Below, piece after piece: positions 54,365 through 63,780 of a DNA stretch of 64,000 bases. Position numbers and translations under genes: made by a program. The notes beneath the pieces are model-generated. The model was not told where the DNA came from, did not search any database, and worked only from the letters and a program-made list of their open reading frames with translations. Every line of letters begins with the position of its first letter. The stretch's first letter is position 1. This DNA comes from Pseudomonas marginalis (GTDB lineage: Bacteria > Pseudomonadota > Gammaproteobacteria > Pseudomonadales > Pseudomonadaceae), in the NCBI RefSeq assembly GCF_900105325.1, contig NZ_FNSU01000003.1:1302001-1366000 (forward strand), written 5' to 3'.

Positions 54365-55530
54365 TCTCGATAAACCCTCACACGCCCCGCTGGGGCGCAG
54401 TCTTCGCCCTGTCCCTGGCAGCCTTTGCCCTGGTGGCCTCGGAGTTCATGCCGGTGAGCCTGTTGACCCCGCTGGCCGCCGGCCTGGGCATCAGCCAAGG
54501 CCAGGCCGGCCAGGGTATTTCGGTGTCAGGCCTGTTTGCCTTGCTCACCAGCCTGGTGATCGCCCGAGTGGCGGCGCGCGTGGATCGCAAGCGCCTGCTG
54601 GTCGCGCTGACCTTGCTGATGATCGTGTCCGGCAGCGTGGTAGCGTTCGCGCCGAACTACCTGATCTTCATGCTCGGCCGCGCCCTGATCGGCGTTGCCA
54701 TCGGCGGTTTCTGGTCGCTGTCGGCAGCCACCGCCATGCGCCTGGTGCCCGAGGGCCAGGTGCCGCGCGCCTTGGCTATCGTCAATGGCGGTAACGCACT
54801 GGCAACCGTGATCGCGGCACCGCTGGGCAGTTTCCTCGGTGGTTTGATCGGCTGGCGTGGCGCGTTTTTCTGCGTGGTGCCGGTGGCCGTGGTCGCGGTG
54901 CTGTGGCTGCTGCTGAGCCTGCCGTCGATCACGCCCCGCAGCCAGGCCGACAACGGCAACCTGTTGCGCTTGATCAAGCGCGCCCCGGTGGCCCTGGGCA
55001 TGCTTGCCATCAGCGTGTTTTTCATGGGCCAGTTCATGCTGTTCACCTACCTGCGGCCGTTTCTGGAAGGTGTTACCCAGGTGGGTGTGTCTCTGCTGTC
55101 GTTGATGTTGCTGGTGCTCGGCCTGGCCGGATTGGCCGGCACACTGCTGATCGAGCGTGTCCTGAAGAACAGCCTGTACCCCACGCTGATCGCCATTCCC
55201 GTATTGATGGCGGTGATCGCCCTGGCATTGGTCGCATTCGGCAGCTCGACCGTTATCACCGGCGCGCTGCTCTGTGTGTGGGGCCTGGTAGCCACCGCCG
55301 CGCCGGTGGGCTGGTGGACCTGGCTGGCAAAAACCCTGCCTGAGGATGCCGAGGCAGGGGGCGGCTTGATGGTTGCCATCATCCAACTGGCAATCGCCGC
55401 CGGGGCAACGCTGGGCGGTGTGGTGTTTGACCTGTCGGGCTACCAGGCGACGTTTGCCTTGAGCGCGGCGCTACTGTGCATGGCGGCGATACTCGCCTGG
55501 GCCGCCAGTACGGCGACAGCGTTCCGGTGA
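54361..55530 (+). CDS. MFS efflux transporter (DHA1, AraJ/NepI-like)
   Basis: The 389-residue protein starts at GTG 54361, overlapping the hydrolase stop, so it is coupled. It has twelve segments with DHA1 wording: ALVASEFMPVSLLTPLAAGL (segment 1) and ARVAARVDRKRLLVALTLLM (loop 2-3). Segment 5 carries a G..N..G motif region NGGNALATVIAAPLGSFLGG. Such proteins export sugars, nucleosides or drugs. Control is likely by the AraC gene upstream. Confidence 0.85.
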   Translation: MISINPHTPRWGAVFALSLAAFALVASEFMPVSLLTPLAAGLGISQGQAGQGISVSGLFALLTSLVIARVAARVDRKRLLVALTLLMIVSGSVVAFAPNYLIFMLGRALIGVAIGGFWSLSAATAMRLVPEGQVPRALAIVNGGNALATVIAAPLGSFLGGLIGWRGAFFCVVPVAVVAVLWLLLSLPSITPRSQADNGNLLRLIKRAPVALGMLAISVFFMGQFMLFTYLRPFLEGVTQVGVSLLSLMLLVLGLAGLAGTLLIERVLKNSLYPTLIAIPVLMAVIALALVAFGSSTVITGALLCVWGLVATAAPVGWWTWLAKTLPEDAEAGGGLMVAIIQLAIAAGATLGGVVFDLSGYQATFALSAALLCMAAILAWAASTATAFR

Positions 55531-55634
55531 AGGCAAACCCATGTGGGCGCACGGCGCTGAAGCGCTAATTATTTTGCCCAGACAGCCGATACCCAGGCAT
55601 ATCCCTTACTTGCAGCGACGTCCTGCGGGAAATA

Positions 55635-58244
55635 ATGCCGAACTCTCTCGCCCCCATTGTGCGCAAGCTCTCCAATCGCACCAGCCTGTCGCTGGCACGT
55701 ACATCGCTGTTCAATTTCGTGGCGTTGCTGGCCCTGGTCTTTGCCGCCGCCGCCTACTCCCTGGTTTACCTTGCGCACGAACTGGATCACTCCGAACAGC
55801 AGGAAAGCGCGTTTTATACGCGTAAAGCCGTGCAATCCCTGGAGAAGTCCCTGCGGGTGACCGTCAAGGACTACGCCTTCTGGAGCGATGCCTACAAGCA
55901 CCTGCACATGACCGTGGACAGCGACTGGGCCTACGCGCGCGGCAACGTCGGCGCCACGCTGTATCAGGACTTTGGTTTCCAAGGCCTGTTCGTGGTCGAT
56001 AACAACAATCGCACGGTCTACTCGGTGATCAAGGGCGCGTTGCAAAGCGTCGAGCTCTCGCAGTGGCTCGACCAGCCCCTGACCGAAATTATCGAGCAGG
56101 CGCGTGCCGGGGCTGAAAACGAAACACCGGTCACGGCGTTCATCAATGTACGCGGCAGCCCGGCACTGGTGGCCGCCGCCGCGATCACGCCCGGCACCGA
56201 TCCCACGGTAGAGCCCGATGGCCGGCCGGCCTCGGTATTGATCTTCGTCGACGTTCTCAACAGCGCCAAGCTGAGTGCGATCGGCGATGACTTCGGCGTG
56301 GGCAAGCTGCATGTGGCCACGCCCGATGACATCGGCCAGACCCTGGTTTTCCCCCTTGGCGATAACGGCGCCGCTGGCAGCCTGCATTGGGAACCAGCGC
56401 GACCCGGCCTGCGCTTGATGAGCGTAGGCTTGCCGCTGCTGGGGTTGGCCGCGCTGCTGGTGTGCCTGATGACCTGGGTCATTCTGCGTCGCGCCACCGC
56501 CACCGCCCTCGCCCTGGATGCCAGCCACACCTCCCTGCTGGACAGCCAGGCCGCCCTGGCCACCAGCGAGGCGCGCTTTCGCGACGTGGTGGAGGCCAGC
56601 TCGGACTGGGTCTGGGAAATCGATGCCGGCTGGCGTTTTACCTACCTGTCGGAGCGTTTCGAAAGCGTCACCGGCCTGACCCGGCAAGCCTGGCTCGGGG
56701 CGGCCATGAGCGACCTGCTGGACACCGAGGCCGACCTGCTGTCGCAGTGGCTGAGCACCCCGGGCCGGCGCGTGGACATCAGTGTGCAATGCCGCTATAT
56801 CGATGCCCAGGGACAGGAGCGCACAACCCGGCTGTCGGCCCGGGAAATGCCCTGTGGCGGGTTTCGCGGTACGGCCACCGACGTCACCGAAGAAGTCGAA
56901 GCACGTCGGCGCATCGAGTACCTGTCTCAACACGACGCCCTGACCGGGCTGCCCAACCGCACACGCCTGCAGGCGTTCCTGGACGGCAAACTCAAGGCCC
57001 TGCCCGGCACCGAGCGGCCGCTGGTGATGCTCAGCCTCGACCTGGACCGCTTCAAGCCGGTCAATGACCTGCTCGGCCACGCCGCCGGTGACCGGGTGCT
57101 CAATCAAGTGTCCGGCCGCCTGGCCGCCTGCGTGCGCCACGGCGACCTGGTGGCTCGCGTCGGCGGCGATGAGTTTGTGCTGATCCTCAGCGACGCCGGC
57201 AGCCAGGATGAAGTCGAAAGCCTGTGCCTGCGCTTGATCGAGTCCATCGAGCAGGCGATCAAAATCGACGAACAAGAGGTGTTTATCAGTGCCAGTATCG
57301 GCATTGCCCTGGCGCCCACCGATGCCCGCGATGCCACCGAACTGCTGCGCTACGCCGATATCGCGCTGTATGAGGCCAAGGCGGCCGGGCGCAATACCTG
57401 GCGCTTTTACTCCGGGGACATGAATACGCGGATCATCGAGCGGCGGCGCCTGGAGAGCGATCTGCGCTTTGCGATCAAGCACGCCGAACTGCGCCTGCAC
57501 TTCCAGCCGCGCTATCGCATCGCCGATGGGCAGATGGTCGGGGCCGAAGCCCTGGTGCGCTGGCAGCACCCGGTACGCGGGCTGATCGCCCCGGACACCT
57601 TTATTCCGATTGCCGAAGAATCGGGGCTGATCCTGGCGCTGAGTGACTGGGTACTGGCAACTGCCTGTGCGTGCGCGGCGCAGTGGCCCGACACGCTGTT
57701 CGTCTCGGTGAACCTGTCACCCACCGAGTTCAAGCGCGGCAACCTGGTGGAGCGCGTGCGCCACGCCCTGGACGCCTCGGGTATCGACCCTGCGCGCCTT
57801 GAGGTGGAAATGACCGAAAGCGTCATGCTCGAGGACGCCGTCGGCGCACTTGAGGTGATGCGCACGCTCAAGCAACTGGGCATCCGCATTGCCATGGATG
57901 ACTTCGGCACCGGCTATTCGTCCCTCAGCTACCTGCGGGCGTTCCCGTTCGATGGTCTGAAAATCGACCGCAGCTTCCTCACCCGACTGGAGGAAAGCGA
58001 GGATGACAAGGCGATTATCCAAGCCATTGTCGGCTTGGGCCGTGCCCTTGCCCTGACGGTCACGGCCGAAGGCATCGAAACCGCTGAGCACCTGGCCATG
58101 CTCAAAAGCGTGGCGTGTGAAGAAGGCCAGGGCTACTTCCTCAGCCGACCGCTGGATATCGACGCATTCAACGGCTTGCTGGACGACTACTGCGCCGACG
58201 TCAGCGGAAAAAATGACTCGGGGTCTTGCCAAACTGTTTCTTGA
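55635..58244 (+). CDS. CHASE4-PAS-GGDEF-EAL cyclic di-GMP enzyme
   Basis: The 869-residue protein has a membrane helix (about 22-46), a periplasmic CHASE4 domain (about 55-245; VTVKDYAFWSDAYKHLH) and a second helix (about 255-280). A PAS domain (about 310-420), GGDEF (about 430-590) and EAL (about 600-855) follow. GGDEF is intact (RVGGDEFVLIL) with an RxxD inhibitory site (RHGD) five residues upstream. EAL keeps EALVRW, VNLSP, EMTES, DDFGTGYSSL, LKIDRSF and AEGIET, so phosphodiesterase activity is expected. Both activities may exist, with GGDEF perhaps sensing GTP. Its 3' end overlaps a convergent AraC gene by 44 bp. Confidence 0.92.
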   Translation: MPNSLAPIVRKLSNRTSLSLARTSLFNFVALLALVFAAAAYSLVYLAHELDHSEQQESAFYTRKAVQSLEKSLRVTVKDYAFWSDAYKHLHMTVDSDWAYARGNVGATLYQDFGFQGLFVVDNNNRTVYSVIKGALQSVELSQWLDQPLTEIIEQARAGAENETPVTAFINVRGSPALVAAAAITPGTDPTVEPDGRPASVLIFVDVLNSAKLSAIGDDFGVGKLHVATPDDIGQTLVFPLGDNGAAGSLHWEPARPGLRLMSVGLPLLGLAALLVCLMTWVILRRATATALALDASHTSLLDSQAALATSEARFRDVVEASSDWVWEIDAGWRFTYLSERFESVTGLTRQAWLGAAMSDLLDTEADLLSQWLSTPGRRVDISVQCRYIDAQGQERTTRLSAREMPCGGFRGTATDVTEEVEARRRIEYLSQHDALTGLPNRTRLQAFLDGKLKALPGTERPLVMLSLDLDRFKPVNDLLGHAAGDRVLNQVSGRLAACVRHGDLVARVGGDEFVLILSDAGSQDEVESLCLRLIESIEQAIKIDEQEVFISASIGIALAPTDARDATELLRYADIALYEAKAAGRNTWRFYSGDMNTRIIERRRLESDLRFAIKHAELRLHFQPRYRIADGQMVGAEALVRWQHPVRGLIAPDTFIPIAEESGLILALSDWVLATACACAAQWPDTLFVSVNLSPTEFKRGNLVERVRHALDASGIDPARLEVEMTESVMLEDAVGALEVMRTLKQLGIRIAMDDFGTGYSSLSYLRAFPFDGLKIDRSFLTRLEESEDDKAIIQAIVGLGRALALTVTAEGIETAEHLAMLKSVACEEGQGYFLSRPLDIDAFNGLLDDYCADVSGKNDSGSCQTVS

Positions 58245-58974
58245 ACATGCTGGTAAACGCACTCGGGCTTTCGTAGCCCAGCTCCAGGGCCACGTCGATA
58301 ATCTTCTGCCCCACCGCGATACGCTCCAATGCCAGCAGCAGCCGCGCCTGCTGGCGCCATTGGCCGAAGGTCATGCCGGTGTCCTTGCGGAACAGGCGCT
58401 GGATGGTTTTCTGGTCGAGGGCCAGGCGCTCGCTCCAATCCGCCACGGTGGAGGCATCGCCCGGGTCCTCCTGCCACGCCAGGCAGATCTGCTGGATCCG
58501 CAGATCGGCGGGCTGCGGCAGCGACAGCGGCAAGGCCGGCAACAGCGCCAGCTCGTCGAGGATCAGGTGCATGATCCGCGCATCGCGGGAGTCTTCGGTA
58601 TAGGGCGGTTTCAAGCTCACGGAGGCCTTGATCAGCTCGCTCAGCAGCGGCGAAATACTCACCGCCTTGGTCTCGGTCGGCAGGTTGGGGAAACTGTCGG
58701 GGCGCACGAACACGCTACGCATTTTCAGGGCGCCCACGCAGCGCAGGGAGTGCACGTGCCCGCAGGGCATCCAGAAGCCGCGGTTGGGCGGTACCGTCCA
58801 CTGGTTGTGCGCCGAATGCACCACCATCACGCCTTCGGTGGCGTAGAGTAATTGATGCTTTTCGTGACTGTGGTCGGGGATCACCCAGTTTTCCGGATAA
58901 TCGGTGGCCGAACTGATGACAGCCCAGTCGCCCTCATCGATTTCCTGCAAAAATTTATCCAGTGATTTGATCAT
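58201..58974 (-). CDS. AraC-family regulator with cupin sensor, divergent from fsr
   Basis: The 257-residue protein has a cupin domain (about 15-90; PDHSHEKHQLLYATEGVMVV) and two C-terminal helix-turn-helix motifs (about 160-255; ALDQKTIQRLFRKDTGMTFG and YESPSAFTSMFKKQFGKTPS). AAGGGCG precedes the ATG at 58974; the longer frame is unlikely. It is divergent from fsr and is its probable regulator. Long inverted repeats lie between them. Confidence 0.86.
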   Translation of the reverse strand: MIKSLDKFLQEIDEGDWAVISSATDYPENWVIPDHSHEKHQLLYATEGVMVVHSAHNQWTVPPNRGFWMPCGHVHSLRCVGALKMRSVFVRPDSFPNLPTETKAVSISPLLSELIKASVSLKPPYTEDSRDARIMHLILDELALLPALPLSLPQPADLRIQQICLAWQEDPGDASTVADWSERLALDQKTIQRLFRKDTGMTFGQWRQQARLLLALERIAVGQKIIDVALELGYESPSAFTSMFKKQFGKTPSHFFR

Positions 58975-59015
58975 TTCGCCCTTTTTACGATGGTTGCCTC
59001 CCGAATTACGCGAGA

Positions 59016-59118
59016 CAGGCATTCCTGACGAATCTAGCATAAGCTCTGAAACAAATTGAAATGGGCAGCCTGCTCAAGTACTCGCTGCCCCTCTTCGCTG
59101 CCTTGTATGGAATGCCTG
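59016..59118. promoter_or_regulatory. Paired 10-bp inverted repeat in the AraC/fsr intergenic region
   Basis: CAGGCATTCC (59016-59025) and its exact complement GGAATGCCTG (59109-59118) are 93 bp apart. The second abuts the fsr start codon. Between them GGGCAGC-N14-GCTGCCC (59064-59091) makes another dyad. They could be AraC sites with looping. Confidence 0.4.
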
Positions 59119-59119
59119 C

Positions 59120-60331
59120 ATGTCGACCCTGACCGCATCACCTGCCGCCACCTCGAGTCCGCCCCAAGTAAGCCCCTTAGTCATGCGTATCCTCGGCGCC
59201 TGTGCCCTGGCGCACCTGATCAATGACCTGATCCAGGCCGTATTACCGTCGATCTACCCGATGCTCAAGGCCAACTACGGCCTGACGTTTACCCAGGTCG
59301 GCCTGATCACCCTGACGTTCCAGCTGACCGCCTCGCTGCTGCAACCCTGGATCGGCTACCACACCGACCGGCATCCCAAGCCGTGGCTGCTGCCGGCGGG
59401 CATGGTCTGCACCCTGGTCGGCATCCTGATGCTGGCGTTTGTCGGCAGCTTCCCGGCGATCCTGCTGGCGGCAGCCCTGGTGGGCGTCGGCTCATCGACC
59501 TTCCACCCGGAAACCTCGCGCGTCGCACGCCTGGCCTCCGGCGGGCGCTATGGCCTGGCGCAATCGACCTTCCAGGTCGGCGGCAACACCGGCAGCGCGT
59601 TGGGGCCGTTGCTCGCGGCGGCGATCATCATTCCTTACGGCCAGGGCAACATCGCCTGGTTCGGGCTGTTTGCCGTGTTCGCGATCCTGGTGCTGTACGG
59701 CTTGAGCCGCTGGTACCGCAACCACCTCAACCTGTTCAAGCTCAAGCAAGGCGGCAAAGCCACCCACGGCTTGTCCAAAGGCCGCGTGACGTTTGCCCTG
59801 GTGGTGCTGGCGGTGCTGGTGTTCTCCAAATACTTCTACATGACCAGCCTGACCAGCTACTTCACGTTCTACCTGATTGAAAAATTCCACCTGTCGGTAT
59901 CGAGTTCTCAGATGTACCTGTTCCTGTTCCTCGGTGCAGTGGCCGTGGGCACCTTCGCGGGCGGGCCGATCGGCGACCGGATCGGGCGCAAGAAAGTCAT
60001 CTGGTTCTCGATCCTCGGTGCCGCGCCGTTCACCCTGGCCCTGCCCTACGTAGACCTGTTCTGGACCGCCGTGCTCAGCGTGGTGATCGGCTTCATCCTC
60101 GCCTCGGCGTTCTCGGCCATCGTGGTGTTTGCCCAGGAACTGGTGCCCGGCAATGTCGGCATGATCGCCGGGATCTTTTTCGGCCTGATGTTCGGCTTCA
60201 GCGGGATCGGCGCGGCCTTGCTCGGACTGCTCGCCGACAGCCACGGCATCGAGTACGTCTACACACTGTGCTCGTTCCTGCCACTGGTGGGCATCCTGAC
60301 GATACTGCTGCCGTCGACCAAAGGCGTCTAG
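59120..60331 (+). CDS. fsr: Fosmidomycin-resistance-type MFS efflux protein
   Basis: The 403-residue protein follows E. coli Fsr closely as far as I recall it: GACALAHLINDLIQAVLPSI, then FTQVGLITLTFQLTASLLQP, VGVGSSTFHPETSRVARLAS, then SKYFYMTSLTSYFTFYLIEK, and GFILASAFSAIVVFAQELVP. Twelve segments are visible. It exports fosmidomycin in E. coli; the natural substrate is uncertain. The AraC gene opposite probably controls it. Confidence 0.92.
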   Translation: MSTLTASPAATSSPPQVSPLVMRILGACALAHLINDLIQAVLPSIYPMLKANYGLTFTQVGLITLTFQLTASLLQPWIGYHTDRHPKPWLLPAGMVCTLVGILMLAFVGSFPAILLAAALVGVGSSTFHPETSRVARLASGGRYGLAQSTFQVGGNTGSALGPLLAAAIIIPYGQGNIAWFGLFAVFAILVLYGLSRWYRNHLNLFKLKQGGKATHGLSKGRVTFALVVLAVLVFSKYFYMTSLTSYFTFYLIEKFHLSVSSSQMYLFLFLGAVAVGTFAGGPIGDRIGRKKVIWFSILGAAPFTLALPYVDLFWTAVLSVVIGFILASAFSAIVVFAQELVPGNVGMIAGIFFGLMFGFSGIGAALLGLLADSHGIEYVYTLCSFLPLVGILTILLPSTKGV

Positions 60332-60441
60332 ACCGCCGATCATCGGATGGCTGTATGCCATTATCCTTTGGGCTCTGAAAAACCTGCGTGTGCGCTTACA
60401 ATCCCCAGCCTCAACGCACACCCAGGCAGACCCGGCACGAA

Positions 60442-61605
60442 ATGACGCTCGACCCTCCTACGATTTTGGCACTCACCGTTGCCCTGGCCGCCGCTGCTGC
60501 CCTGTACCTGGCCATAGAATGGCGCAGCGTACGCGAACCTTCGCTGCTGTTCTGGAGCGCCGGTTTCGCCACCATCACCGTCGGCTCCACCTTGGCCCTG
60601 CTGCGCATCAATGGCTACCTGCTCATCGGCATCTGGTTTGCCAACGGCTTGCTGGTGGCCGCGCACTGCCTGTTCTTGCTCGGGGTCGCGCGCTTTACCC
60701 AGGTACGCCTGTCGCCGCGGTGGTGGCTGCTGCTGGCCGTGTGGCTGGGCATGCTGATGCTCCCGACCGACCTGCCGTGGTCCAAAGCCATGTTGGGCGT
60801 GCAGTCGCTGCTGGTCGCGCTGCCGACCCTGCGCGCCAGTTTCCTGCTGCGGCCCCACGGCCGATCATTGAGCATCGGCGCGGTGCAACTGCGTTATGTG
60901 CTGCTGGTCCACGGCATGTTCTACGTGGCCAAGGCGCTGTCGGTGGTGATCCCTGGCACCTTGATCGACCTTGCGGCGTTCAAGGGCGAGATCATCCAGG
61001 TGTCCCTGGTGGAAGGCGCCATGGCGATCATGCTGATTGCGCTGTCGATGACCGGCTCGGAACGCTACCGCCGCGAACAGCAGATCGCCCGCCTCGCCGC
61101 CCGCGACCCGCTCACCGCCCTCTACAACCGCCGCGCCCTCGACCTGCGCGCGCCGCGCCTGCTGGCCCAGGTGTCGGCGCAACAACCGGGCGCACTGCTG
61201 CTGATCGATATCGACAACTTCAAGTCGGTGAACGACCTCCACGGCCATACCGCCGGCGACCGTGTGCTGATCGCCTTGAGCGAGATGATTCGCGCAGTCG
61301 TGCCCCGAGGCGCGCTGGCCGCACGTTTGGGCGGTGATGAGTTTGTGATCCTGCTTAACCCGGCCTCGACCGAGCAGATCGTCGAACTGGGCAGCAGCCT
61401 GCGCGAGCAGTTCCAGCAACTGGCCGCACAAACCTTTGCCACGCCCGCGCCGGTGACCCTGAGCATCGGCGCCACCCTGTTCGACCAGCCGCCGGCCAGC
61501 CTGGCGGCGCTGATCGAACAGGGAGATACCACGCTGTATGAATCCAAGCGTGGCGGACGGGACAGCATTCGGTTGGTGGATCGGACCGGGGCCTACAGGT
61601 CGTAA
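60442..61605 (+). CDS. Membrane-bound diguanylate cyclase (GGDEF)
   Basis: The 387-residue protein has about six hydrophobic segments over residues 5-205, then GGDEF (about 220-380). Its active site is intact (RLGGDEFVILL), as are DPLTALYNRRALD and IDIDNFKSVNDLHGHTAGD. No RxxD inhibitory site is present (PRGA at that place). It resembles the protein at 9916 in plan but not closely in sequence. It converges on the dehydrogenase gene with a 13-bp overlap. Confidence 0.9.
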   Translation: MTLDPPTILALTVALAAAAALYLAIEWRSVREPSLLFWSAGFATITVGSTLALLRINGYLLIGIWFANGLLVAAHCLFLLGVARFTQVRLSPRWWLLLAVWLGMLMLPTDLPWSKAMLGVQSLLVALPTLRASFLLRPHGRSLSIGAVQLRYVLLVHGMFYVAKALSVVIPGTLIDLAAFKGEIIQVSLVEGAMAIMLIALSMTGSERYRREQQIARLAARDPLTALYNRRALDLRAPRLLAQVSAQQPGALLLIDIDNFKSVNDLHGHTAGDRVLIALSEMIRAVVPRGALAARLGGDEFVILLNPASTEQIVELGSSLREQFQQLAAQTFATPAPVTLSIGATLFDQPPASLAALIEQGDTTLYESKRGGRDSIRLVDRTGAYRS

Positions 61606-62597
61606 CTGACCGCCACGCACCTCCCCGTTCTCACCGACTCCAACGCACAATCGGCCAGATGCAGCGCATACAACCCGTCGCGCACACTGGTGGGCAGTGC
61701 CTGGCCGCTGTTCAGCGCATCGATAAACCGGGTCAGCTCATTGCGATAGGCATCGGCGTAACGCTCCAGGAAGAAATGCTGCAACGGTTCCAGCGCTTCG
61801 GTGTGGTCGGCGCTCCAGTGGCGCAGGGTGCTGGGGCGATGGTTGTCGGTGAGCAGCACGCCAAGGGCGCCGGAGACTTCCACGCGCTGGTCGTAACCGT
61901 ATACCGCCTGGCGGCAGCAGTTGATATGGCATTGCTTGCCGGAGGCGGTACGCAGCAGGACCATCACGCTGTCGTAGTCGTCGATCTGTTCCAGGCTCGG
62001 GTCCACCAGGCGGCTGGCGATGGCGGCGACTTCCACCGGTTCTTCGCCGAGCAGGTGGCGGGCGGTGTCGAAGTCGTGGATGGTCATGTCGCGCAGGATG
62101 CCACCGGAGTGTTCCAGGTAGTCCCGCGGGGCCAGGCCTGGGTCGCGACTGGTGATGATCACTTGGCGCACTGCGCCGATCTGGCCGGCATCCAGGGCCT
62201 GGCGCAGGCGCAGCATGTCGGGGTCGAAACGGCGATTGAAGCCGAGCATCACCTTGCCGCCCTGGCGCTCCACGGCCTGGGCGGCGCTGCGGGCCTTGGC
62301 GATATCGAGGTCGATGGGCTTCTCGCAGAGTACCGCCTTGCCCTCGGCGACCGCCGCCAACAGCAGGTCGATATGGGTGTCGGTAGGGGTGCCGATGACC
62401 ACGGCGTCGATGTCTTTGCGCGTGAGGACGGCGGCGCAATCGTAGGCCGCCTCGCAGCCCAGTTGGCGGCTGAGGGCATCGACGCCTTCGCGCCAGGGAT
62501 CGGCCACCAGCACCAGCGTGGCATTCGGGTGGGCGGCGACATTGGCGGCGTGGATCCTGGCGATGCGCCCGGCACCTAGAACAGCGATACGTAGCAT
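61593..62597 (-). CDS. iolG: Inositol 2-dehydrogenase-type Gfo/Idh/MocA oxidoreductase
   Basis: The 334-residue protein has an N-terminal Rossmann motif (RIAVLGAGRIARIHAANVAA), the family's CEKPIDLDIAKA stretch (about 93) and the catalytic Asp-His region GILRDMTIHDFDTARHLLGE (about 160-180). It should oxidise myo-inositol or a related polyol with NAD. AGGAG lies seven bases before the ATG at 62597. It follows the LacI gene by 35 bp and is probably in its operon, while an SDR gene is divergent. A scyllo-inositol or other sugar substrate is possible. Confidence 0.8.
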   Translation of the reverse strand: MLRIAVLGAGRIARIHAANVAAHPNATLVLVADPWREGVDALSRQLGCEAAYDCAAVLTRKDIDAVVIGTPTDTHIDLLLAAVAEGKAVLCEKPIDLDIAKARSAAQAVERQGGKVMLGFNRRFDPDMLRLRQALDAGQIGAVRQVIITSRDPGLAPRDYLEHSGGILRDMTIHDFDTARHLLGEEPVEVAAIASRLVDPSLEQIDDYDSVMVLLRTASGKQCHINCCRQAVYGYDQRVEVSGALGVLLTDNHRPSTLRHWSADHTEALEPLQHFFLERYADAYRNELTRFIDALNSGQALPTSVRDGLYALHLADCALESVRTGRCVAVSYDL

Positions 62598-62632
62598 GGT
62601 TGAACTCCTGATCTTGTTGTTTGGGGGAGTGC

Positions 62633-63658
62633 TCAGTCCGGCAGGTTGAACGGGGTGACGATCTGCACCTGTGACGGCGCAATCGGGCCGGCCTTCCACA
62701 ACCGGTGGTAGTGCAGGATGTGCAGGAACACGTGGCGGGCATCGATCTGCAGGTTGTGGTCGATGATCGCGGCGATTTTTTCGTCCAGCAGCAGTTGGCG
62801 GTTTTCTTCGTCGAGGTCGTGGCCGATAAACACCTCCAGCGGGCGACCCAGGGCGGCGAAGGCGTCGACAATCGCACGGTTGCCGCCGCCGACGCTGTAC
62901 ACCGCCTTGAGGCCGGGATGCTGTTGCAGCGCCTGGGTGACCCGCTCGAAGGTGCGCGGGTACACGCCATAGCCGCCGCTGACGTCCAGCACCCGCAGGT
63001 GGGGGGCTCGCCCGCGCAGCCAGGCGCGAAAGCCCATCTCGCGCTCCTCCTCGCCACGGAACAACTCGCTGCCGATCACCACCGCCACGTCCTGGGGCAA
63101 CGCCGGCAGCCAGCGCGACATCAGGTAGGCGGCGGTCTGGCCGGCGGTGCGGTTGTCCATGCCGACGTAGCCGATGCGTTCGCTTTGCGGCAGGTCCGTC
63201 ACCAGGGTCACCACCGGGATGCCCGCCGCGATCAGGTGCTTGACGGCCTGGTTCACCGCCGGCTCGTCGGCGGCCTTGAGCACCACGCCCTGGCTGCCGG
63301 TGTCGAGGCAGCGCAGCAACTGATCGTGCATGGCCTGGGGCTCGATTTCTTCGAACAGGTGAAAACGCGGGGCGATGCGAAACGGCGCCAGGCTGGCCAG
63401 TTGCGCGGTGATCGCCGCCTGCACCGCGGCGCTGAAACGCTGAGGGGTGTGCATGATCACGTCGACATGGAAGGTGCGCCCTACCGCCAGGCCGTTTTTC
63501 TCCTGGGATTCCAGTTCATCCAGCGCCTGCTCGATACGTCGGCGAGTCTGGCCGTGCACGCTGCCGCGCTGATGCAGCACGCGGTCGACCGTGGCCTTGC
63601 TCACGCCCGCCTGGGTCGCGAGTTGCTTGATGGAGAAGTGTTTGGCGCGTTCGAGCAT
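62633..63658 (-). CDS. LacI-family regulator of the dehydrogenase/SDR locus
   Basis: The 341-residue protein has a LacI helix-turn-helix (SIKQLATQAGVSKATVDRVL, about 9-28) and a periplasmic-binding-protein-like effector domain (GMDNRTAGQTAAYLMSRWLP, about 165-185). It heads an operon with the inositol-type dehydrogenase and faces an SDR gene 122 bp away. Four phased 11-bp repeats lie in the gap and are likely control sites. Confidence 0.87.
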   Translation of the reverse strand: MLERAKHFSIKQLATQAGVSKATVDRVLHQRGSVHGQTRRRIEQALDELESQEKNGLAVGRTFHVDVIMHTPQRFSAAVQAAITAQLASLAPFRIAPRFHLFEEIEPQAMHDQLLRCLDTGSQGVVLKAADEPAVNQAVKHLIAAGIPVVTLVTDLPQSERIGYVGMDNRTAGQTAAYLMSRWLPALPQDVAVVIGSELFRGEEEREMGFRAWLRGRAPHLRVLDVSGGYGVYPRTFERVTQALQQHPGLKAVYSVGGGNRAIVDAFAALGRPLEVFIGHDLDEENRQLLLDEKIAAIIDHNLQIDARHVFLHILHYHRLWKAGPIAPSQVQIVTPFNLPD

Positions 63659-63669
63659 GGGTTTCGCCT

Positions 63670-63707
63670 GAGGTGTTTATGAGGTCTTTTTTAGGTATTA
63701 CTGAGGT
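63670..63707. promoter_or_regulatory. Four direct repeats with exact 11-bp phase
   Basis: GAGGT, GAGGT, TAGGT and GAGGT occur at 63670, 63681, 63692 and 63703, inside units of the form tgaggtnttnn. The 11-bp step puts all four on one face of the helix. They lie directly upstream of the LacI start and 75-110 bp from the SDR start. Confidence 0.5.
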
Positions 63708-63780
63708 TTTGCAATGCTAGTCTCAGTTTTGTCCGGCGTCGAGCCGGGCAATCAAAACAACAACAATCCAGGAGAACCCC

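Noticed and set aside
55569..57569. 666-codon frame opposite the GGDEF-EAL gene
   Set aside because: The plus strand encodes complete CHASE4, PAS, GGDEF and EAL motifs; the minus frame has none.
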